Assembly (NCBI GenBank): GCA_032622095.1
Contig: CP136069.1
Coordinates: 8,324,036-8,388,035, forward strand
Length of the DNA stretch: 64,000 nt
Direction of reading: 5' to 3'
Source of the DNA: Siphonodentalium dalli
Taxonomy: Eukaryota; Mollusca; Scaphopoda; Gadilida; Siphonodentaliidae
Positions 52,401 to 61,400 of this stretch are shown here, one piece after another. Numbering within the stretch: position 1 is the stretch's first letter; the number at the start of each line of letters is the position of its first letter. The notes beneath the pieces are model-generated. The model was given only the letters and a program-made list of their open reading frames with translations, was not told the origin of the DNA and ran no database searches. The position numbers and the translations under genes are program-made.

Positions 52401-55400
52401 ATCTTGGATTTTACTCTTTGTATGACTAAATTCTTTAGCATGGGCTACAGGTCATACCTTTAGTCTGATCGTCATTAAATTTGTCATGGATGTTAACGAT
52501 GATATGTAGATGGGAACGACTCATTTTGGGGTTGTTCAGCCGAAAACATGGCCACCAGCAGCCATCTTGGATTTTACTTTTCTCTTCATGTCTATAAACT
52601 AGTATTAGACATTCAACTTTCCACATTCCTAATCGCTCCATTGACTGTAATACATTAAATTATTCCCTTTCCAAGTTGAGCTACAGTGTCATTGACACTT
52701 TCATTTATTTGTGGGCCAGAATCCAGACAAGATTGCACAATCCACGACACATCTTGTCAAGTTGGCATGTCATCTCTGTCGCGATCACTACGTGATGTTA
52801 CATAAATTATTCTTAGTGCTATGTCGCCGATAAAAGGCATAATCATAATTATTCATTGTTCTTCCACTGTTGCAGCACTTGGCCATAGTAACTGGAACAG
52901 ACCACAAACAATCGGTGAGATCGGCGCCGTTACAAGCTCCGTCAGTGGTTCTAAAGGGGGTGCCGATTCGAGTAACAGAATCACGTCAACGTTACCAAAG
53001 CCTCCAAAAGGAATGAACAACTTTTCGTTCCCGGTTCCAAATGACTTACCCGGCGCGGATAAAAAATCTGCTCCAAAGGTCAGTCAATGGCTGGCTACAA
53101 ACGCAGCGTACGAACAGATGATAGTAGAAAAAAGGGGAAAACACTCCCAAAGTGATAAAATGAATTCTCCCATGGACCGTGTGCATCAGTCTCCTCAGTC
53201 GAGCATCTTATTAAGCCCGTCGGAGAAGCCGCAGAGTACCTCAAGTGAAGACGATTCCGTTTTCAAATCAGACTCTACGTCGAAGATGGACATCATTCCT
53301 ACCAGGAAGAAGTCGGATAACGCGATTTTGAAAAAGTTGTTGACGTCTGATGTTTCTGACGGGGAGGAAGATATGGACGATCGGGAAGCAGAAATGGATC
53401 GTTTCAGTACCGTGTCGTCTGCTAGTGAAATGGAGCGGAACGAAGCGGAACCAAAACGGCCCAATAACATTCTTCTTAAGGTAGGGATAACAGCACTATC
53501 AATTAAAGTGATGTGAAACACTCAGATAGGGTGATTAGATAATAATTAGATTCCTGAGGGCAGACAACAAGGTCACAGTGTTAGCATTCTACATGTATAC
53601 AGTAATGCTCTAATTAATCGACCTCTTAACCACAGCATAATTATGGGTAACTTTTCAGGATTTATTCGGAAATATGGCTTGTTGCCATTCATCGGAAAGC
53701 TCTCCCCGAGATCTTTCCGATGAATGGCAACAAGCCATATTTCCGACTAAATCCTTAAAAAGTTACCCATAATTCTGCTGTAGTTAAAGAGTCGATTACT
53801 TAGGGCATTACTGTACAAATGTATAGTAATCTCGCTCAAAGTAGTTATTTTTACAAATATATCGAAATTGACAACACGCAATGTTTATAAGGCCAAAAAA
53901 AAAAAGTGTTTTGGTTCTCGGGCAATTTTTTTTTCAAATCAATGAGGGAGGGAGGATTTTATTTTTATTTTTTATTTTTTTCTGTGCGTAGTAAGCATGG
54001 ACAAAGATACCTTCCTCTGTCTAGTAATAACCAGAAATGTAGAGGGAACTGTTATGCATATAAACTCATTTAGTCTTATATAAAAATGACATTGTACTGC
54101 CAGTGTATGACTGGGATTACCTAACATTATATAATGCCCCTGACATTAACTACTGTTATTGTTGTCTAAACACTGATACCTCCCCATTCTAATATGTGAT
54201 CCTGAATTTAGTCCTGTGCCTTTCAATTGTATAAAGTTACAATTAGTGTAAGTTGTTCACATTGACTAATTGTAAGAAGAGCATGAGGATCAGCTAATCA
54301 TTTTCTTAATTGTAGTCATCTACTTCATGTTGTAAGCCTGCAAGTCACTTTTTAACACATTACATGTTAGAGCCTAATGCACACTAATATTCAACACATA
54401 TCTACTATGGACATGTTGATTAAAAAAAAAAATTAAAAAAAACATTTGTTTTGTTTTTTTCAAAAAAATTTTGTCATAACATCAGGCATTGCAATAAAAA
54501 GGCCTAATGCGGCCCTTTTTATTCAATGCGGCGGGGCCTGAGAACCAAATCCTTTCTTTTTTTTGGCCTAATTGCTGTATATTTATTAAATGCAGTCACT
54601 CTATATGGCGAATTGGTTTTCGTTAGATTATTGCTGATTGTTGCATCCCAAATCAAGATGTACTGTATACACCTGTCAGTAAGCCCATCCCTGAGGATAA
54701 GCCCAGTCTATGTTTTTGCTCCTAAAAAATCATGGGATGTTCCTTGTAGATAAGTCCACCCCCATATTTTTAAATTAGATGGTTATTATACATGGATGTC
54801 TAGTTAACTCTGAATGAAGATGACAAAAATTCATGCACAAAAACTTCTCCCTGTCACAAAAATAGGGCGAGGTGGGCACTCAATAGGGCAAAGTGACTTC
54901 TCCCTGTCACAAAAATAGGGCGAAGTGGGCGCTCAATAGGGCGAAGTGACTTCTCCCTGTCACAAAAATAGGGCGAGGTGGGCACTCAATATGGCGAAGT
55001 GACTTCTCCCTGTAACAAAAATTGGGCGAGGTGGGCGCTCAATAGGGTGAAGTGACTTCTCCCTGATAGGGCGAGGTGGGCGCTCAATAGGGGGAAGTGA
55101 CTTCTGCCTGTCACAAAAATAATAGAACCGCTTATGAATACCAAAAAAAAAGCATAAACAATGCTTATGAGTACGAAAAAAATTGCTAAATGAAACAAAA
55201 TCTTGAATATTCTCACCCATTAAAAGTGCATAAGCTGGGTACAGATATTAACATGTTATACAAATGAATTTTCTTTCAAAGTTGTTCTGGCCTTTACAAA
55301 CTTTAACAAAGGAGTAATGAACTGACACATGGTAAGGTGTATGAGTTTTCATCTTCAGGTGTGATAATCCCAAAATCACAAGTCACTGTACACACATTAC

Positions 55401-58400
55401 GATGTATTCACAGTTGTCGGCAATCAACTCTCAGGTGTGAATCTGCTCCCAAATCGGATTAATATAGATGTCAATAGAATTATGGTATTTTATAAGACCC
55501 TGTCTATAGATAACGGGGTTCAATCACTGTTAGCAGTAAATTAGGATGAATATTTTCCCGATTTTCGTCGGTCAACTTCGGAAATTTCAGGGCGATTTAA
55601 ACTTCGCCCGACTGCAAAATTGGGGTGAAGTGAGCTAGAATAGGGAGACTTCTTCGCCCATGTCGCCCATGCCTGGTCCCTGATTAGATCAGCACTATCA
55701 ATGCAAACCTGAGATTTTGCATGTGGGGGTCCTCGAAGGTAAGCCCAGTCCCTCCCAAGTCCAAAAGGAACTATTTTGTCGATCAGGCTTAATGTTGTTC
55801 TGAAAAATTATTTTTTTGTATATTAGGTCTCGTACTGTTCTGACCATTAGATAGGAACTATTTTGTCGATCAGGCCTTATGCCGTTCTGAACATTAGTTA
55901 GGGATTATTTTGTCTATCAGGCCTCATGCTGCAGTGATGTATTCTTACAGAAACTTCTCAACGAGAAGGAGATGTTTACTAATAAAGATGGGAGAACGAC
56001 GACCGATCTACTGCAGCGTCTCTTACAAGATAAAGAAACTGATATGTGTACTACAGCTCCCGCAGTAAGTTCCTTTTAGAAATTATGACATACAGTAATG
56101 CCCTAATTAACCCATATGGTGCCCCTCACAGACAGGAGCAGACGACAGTCAGTAATAGATCCTTCTATCTGTGTGGGGCTCTCTATGGGAGTTAGCCATA
56201 TATAGTACAGATTCATAGGATGATGTACAGTAATGCTCTGATTAACCCATATGGTGCCCCTCACAGACAGGAGCAGACGACAGTCAGTAATAGATCCTTC
56301 TATATGTGTGGGGCTCTCTATGGGAGTTAGCCATATATAGTACAGATTCATAGGATGATGTACAGTAATACTCTGATTAACCCATATGGTGCCCCTCACA
56401 GACAGGAGCAGACGACAGTCAGTAATAGATCCTTCTATCTGTGTGGGGCTCTCTATGGGAGTTAGCCATATATAGTACAGATTCATAGGATGATGTACAG
56501 TAATGCTCTAATTAATCGACCTCTTAACCCTTTACCCAACAAACCGGCCAAAAACGGCCAAATAAAGCTGCAACAGCCTAAAATATCTTCGGTCTGTCTC
56601 AATAAAACCATACAAATATGGATATCATTGGAACCGGCTCCTTGACCACATTGTGATAGTTACAGTTATGCCCTGTGCCAATGCATTCTCTTATATATGC
56701 GAGTCGACCATAGGTCGCCTCGCATATATAAGAGAATGCATTGGCCTAAAAAAAAACTTTTTTTACCATTTTTTCTTACATTCTTTAACAATTTTTATAA
56801 TTTTTAATGTGTTAAGCCAATGCATTCTCTTATATATGCGAGGCGACCTATGGTCGACTCGCATATATAAGAGAATGCATTGGCACAGGGCCCTTCTGTT
56901 GAGTAAAGGGTTAACCAAAGCAGAATTATGGGTAACTTTTCAGGATTTAGTCGGAAATATGGCTTTCTGATGAATGGCAACAAGCCATATTTTCGACTAA
57001 ATCCTGAAAAGTTACCCATAATTCTGCTTTGGTTAAGAGGTCGATTAATTAGAGCATTACTGTACAAGGGTGCATCGTGTGCACCATAATGGAAACTATG
57101 AAACGCACTAGCAACCAGCCATCATTCTTAAAGATGCATAAACTGAATTAACGCTCGCAAGCAGGGACCAGCCGAGAGGGCGACATGGGCGACTTCTTCG
57201 CCCTAGCGCCGTCCGCTTCGCCTTATTTTTGCAGTCGGGCGAAGTTCAAGTCGCCCTGAAAATTCCAAAGTTGACTGACGAAAATCGGAAAAATTCCCCA
57301 AATAATTTATGATAATTTACAACTGTCAACAGTGATTGCACACAATACTCCACTATCAGGGTGTTGTAAAACAATTAACACCTGTATTGCTCCAATCTGG
57401 AAGCATGTTGACAACGGAGTCTGATTACTGGCAGCTGTGAAAACATCGTCGGGCCTCAAGTGTTAATCTGGTTGTTGTGATTTTTAGATTACCGTGATTA
57501 CCACACCTTACAATGAAGATTACAACTCACAGCTCTCACAATGTGTCAGTTCATCACTCCCTCTATGGAGTTTGGTTAAAGAAATTTTAAAACAAATTCA
57601 TTTGTGAAGCATATTAAATTTTCAAACGGGATTACTAATAGAGCGCAGTGAAAGTGTTCATGATTTCGTTTCGTTTCGGTTTGATAAATATTGTTGGCAT
57701 TTTTAAAAACCCGAAAAATATGAAATAAAATCTTGTCATTCTCCCACAATTACGATATAAAATGCTGCTATCCTCTCACAATTATGTTTGGTATTATTAA
57801 TAGTTATTAGGGTCATGAAGTGAACATAAAGACTCCATATTTCAACCATTGTTTCATAAGTTTAATTGACATATTACATCTCTCCTATTTTCGTTCTATA
57901 GCGACTCCTGTCGTAGTACTGTTCAATTTAAGTTTTGTAGACTCACTTCGCCCTATAGAACGGCCACTTCGCCTTATTTTGATAGTAGGGCGAAGTCATT
58001 TCGCCCTGAAAATATGGTCTAGGCTGGTCCCTGCTCGCAAGTCACTATTTCCTTGGCTTCGGGGGTAAAAAATATTTGATTCAATTTGAGGAACTAATCA
58101 AAGCTCAGAGTGATCAGATATCGATTTTTGGAATCTATTATTTTTCACCACCGATACTTTTTAGTGGCCCAGTAAAAAGTCGACGAGAAGAGAGTCTCGG
58201 ACCAAATTGCGGATGAAGATGGATTAAACTCTAAAACTAAGTGGCTTTATTGTGTCAAATATTTGACAAACTGGCAAAATTTCATTGAACAAAATGTTGA
58301 TAACTAACAAGATTTTTTGGGCAATTTTATACTACAGTTGACTGTGGTTAGCATTGTTTTTGGGCAATTAATCAATTATGATAACTGAAGCGGCATGTCA

Positions 58401-61400
58401 AAAAAAAAAATCTGATGACATGGGAACCATCAATTCGAATTGAGTACCTTTTATGGGAACCATTTATCTCAACATTTTAAACAGTATACAGTAATGCCCT
58501 AAATAATCGACTCCTTAACCACGGCAGAATTATGGGTAACTTTTCAGGTTATAGTCGGAAATATGGCTTGTTGCCATTCATCGGATAGCTCTCAGTCCGA
58601 CGAAAAATAGCTTATGTCCAGTGCACTTCTGTATCTGTCGAACATTTTGTCCAATGCAAATTTTTAAATAATCTATATATTTGGGTATGTCAAGGGTGCC
58701 ACTACTGGCCAAATCGGATATTAAAAGTAAAAAATAATTATTTTTTAATTTCAAATCAATTGAGAGTGAATATAATTATCTCGTTTGTGAATTGCATGTG
58801 TATTTAATAATCGACGTAAAGTTTTTGAACTTTTGAAAACAAAAATAACATGGGTTTTTCCTGGAAGGCGATTGGATGCTCACTCTAATGTGCGCATCAT
58901 TGACAAATGATAAGTCAAATGGAAATTTAAATACTGTCTCATACAGTACATCTGCAAATTTGACAAGCGCCATTTTGAAATGACTAACACCATTCATTTG
59001 GTGCCTGTCATTTTGACAATCTGTAAAAAAAAAAAATTAGCCTTGCTTGGAACCTCATTCTGCAAATGTTTATCTGTTTTATTCCAGGAGAGCACGAGTA
59101 TGAATTCTCCTGAAAGCAGACGACAAAGAAACGACTCAGGGCAGCAGGAACCACAATCAACATCAAACTTTGTTAAGACTGTCGTCACGCAGAGCTCATC
59201 GTTTGCACATGCTCAGTCAACGATGGATGACAGTGTTCTGCGCGAACTATTTCCAACGTCCGGAGAAAATAGTCGGTCGGCTTCGATGGATTCTGTTACT
59301 GTAGAGGATAAGAGTCTAAAACAATATTTGAATGGTTTGTGGGAAAATAAGAAGCCCGAAGTAAATAAAGAGCCATTGCCGAGGCCGGGTAGGTCTCTAA
59401 AACGGAGTATATCGGACGTTGATAGTACGGATAGTTTAGACAGCATGGTTACGAACGCGAGTAGCAGTTTGTCGCAGAAAAATGTTCTCCTTTCACAACT
59501 TTTAATGAAGAAACCTGCAAAAGAAACAGTTGTTAATACGCAAATAACTTTAAACCCTACCGCGGTTCCTCAACAACGTCTCCCGAAAAATGTGGGTGAC
59601 AAAGCAATTCATATCAAAACGGATAGGAGTTCTTCTGTGGATATTGGGGATTTGGAGAATAAAATCCCAAATATACGAGATAATCCTCGGACTAATCCGA
59701 ACGTGCCATTTCCTGGGAATACCAACACGACGCCGAGTTCCGTTAGTGCTATAAGTGAATCGTTGGGACTTAATCGAGGTGAGTTGATGGAATCGATGCC
59801 TCGAAACCAACAACAACAACAACAACAACAGCCAGGTGCAAACAATAGTCAGTTTAAGAATCAGTACGAGCAGCTGCAGTTGTTGTTGTCTCAGGCGTCT
59901 GCTGATCGCTCGGATATGGATACGTCGGAACATAACGATCCATTATTCAAACAATTTCTGGACCAAGTTAATTCGCTACAAAATGACGTAGTTAGTAGTA
60001 GTGGTTCTAATGCTGTTCAAACTTCTACTGTGATGGATGAACTGGCGCACCTTCTCACGCTCGACACGATGCCGAATGAGATGGGAAATATTATGGAGCA
60101 GCCACAACATCGGGTCGTTGAAACGTTGTTTCAAAACGATCATGATAAACTCGCGATTGACGCTATTCAAAAACAGCTGATGAGTGAGGATCCCAGTGGG
60201 GGGATTCTGTCACAGCCTTCGCGTGAGGACCCCGTTGGGAACCTCCCATTGAAGGTCTCACAGTCTAATGTATCTACCTCAGGGAGTATATCGTCAAGTT
60301 TAAGAAATCCGGACTTTTCTAACCAGAACTTGCTCAGAACTGTGCCGCCACAGAGCCGACAGCAGCACCCCCAGGCAGCCAATCACAACCATGAACTTGA
60401 CAATTTCTCAGCTGTGATGTCACAACAGAATTTCAATAAACCTGTTGTAGCTGGTTTTAGCCAGCAAGGAGGACCACGTATGCCGCAGCCACAAGGTGGG
60501 TTAGGTAGGAATTTTTCTGTTTTTAATATTCTTTTTAAAAATTTGCTCATTAGAACATAGGTTTTGTTTGGCCCCTTCATCAGTCAGGACTTTTTGAGCG
60601 ACTTTATAAACCCTGTGCCAATGCATTCTCTTATATATGCGAGTCGACCATAGGTCGCCTCGCATATATAAGAGAATGCATTGGCCTAACAATTTTTCAT
60701 CATTTGTTATTATTTTTTACAATTTTTTATAATTTTAATAATTTTTTCTTATATTTAACAATTTTATAATTTCACCCATACAGAGCCCCAGACAAACATG
60801 AGCAGACGACACTCAGTACACATGCTTTATATATGTGTGGGGCTCCCTGCAGGGTTATTGACACAGTGTTATCAAACAATCATTTAAGTGTTAACCCTTT
60901 CACGATGAGAGCTTTCCAATGAATGGCAACAAGCCATATTTCCGACTAAATCCTGAAAAATTACCCATAATTCTTCTGTGGTTAAGTGGTCAATTACTTT
61001 GGGCATTACTGTATGATTATGTAGACGAGGTACAGATGAAGGATGAATGTAGTGAAGTCGTAGACACTAAATTGTGTATTTTAACAATTTCCTCTATCAT
61101 TGTTGGCGGTGGCACGAAATAATTGTCAGTGCACTTATTTTACCCATGAAATTGACTTGACGTTTTTGTCGCCAAATTTAAGTTAGCGTATAGCATGCGT
61201 TTAGGCTTAGGGTGCATCACTAAATTCACCCTCTGGGGACCTCATTCTGCTTAGGCCTCATCTATATACTTTGTTTTCCTTAGGTCTTCTTGCTAGTGCC
61301 TTACAGAGCGGTCAACAACAGAGGGGAATGATGGGTAACATAAGTGCGGCGTCGCCCTCCGCTCTCCAGGTCCGCCGATCACTTCTGCAGCAACAACGAA

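Noticed and set aside
50869-52641. Several 60-70-codon frames
   Set aside because: All lie in Pearl/HINE-like core repeats and are not shared between units.
58776-58997. 73-codon minus-strand frame as a gene
   Set aside because: It lies in a dispersed repeat also found at 45000-45415, where the frame is not preserved.
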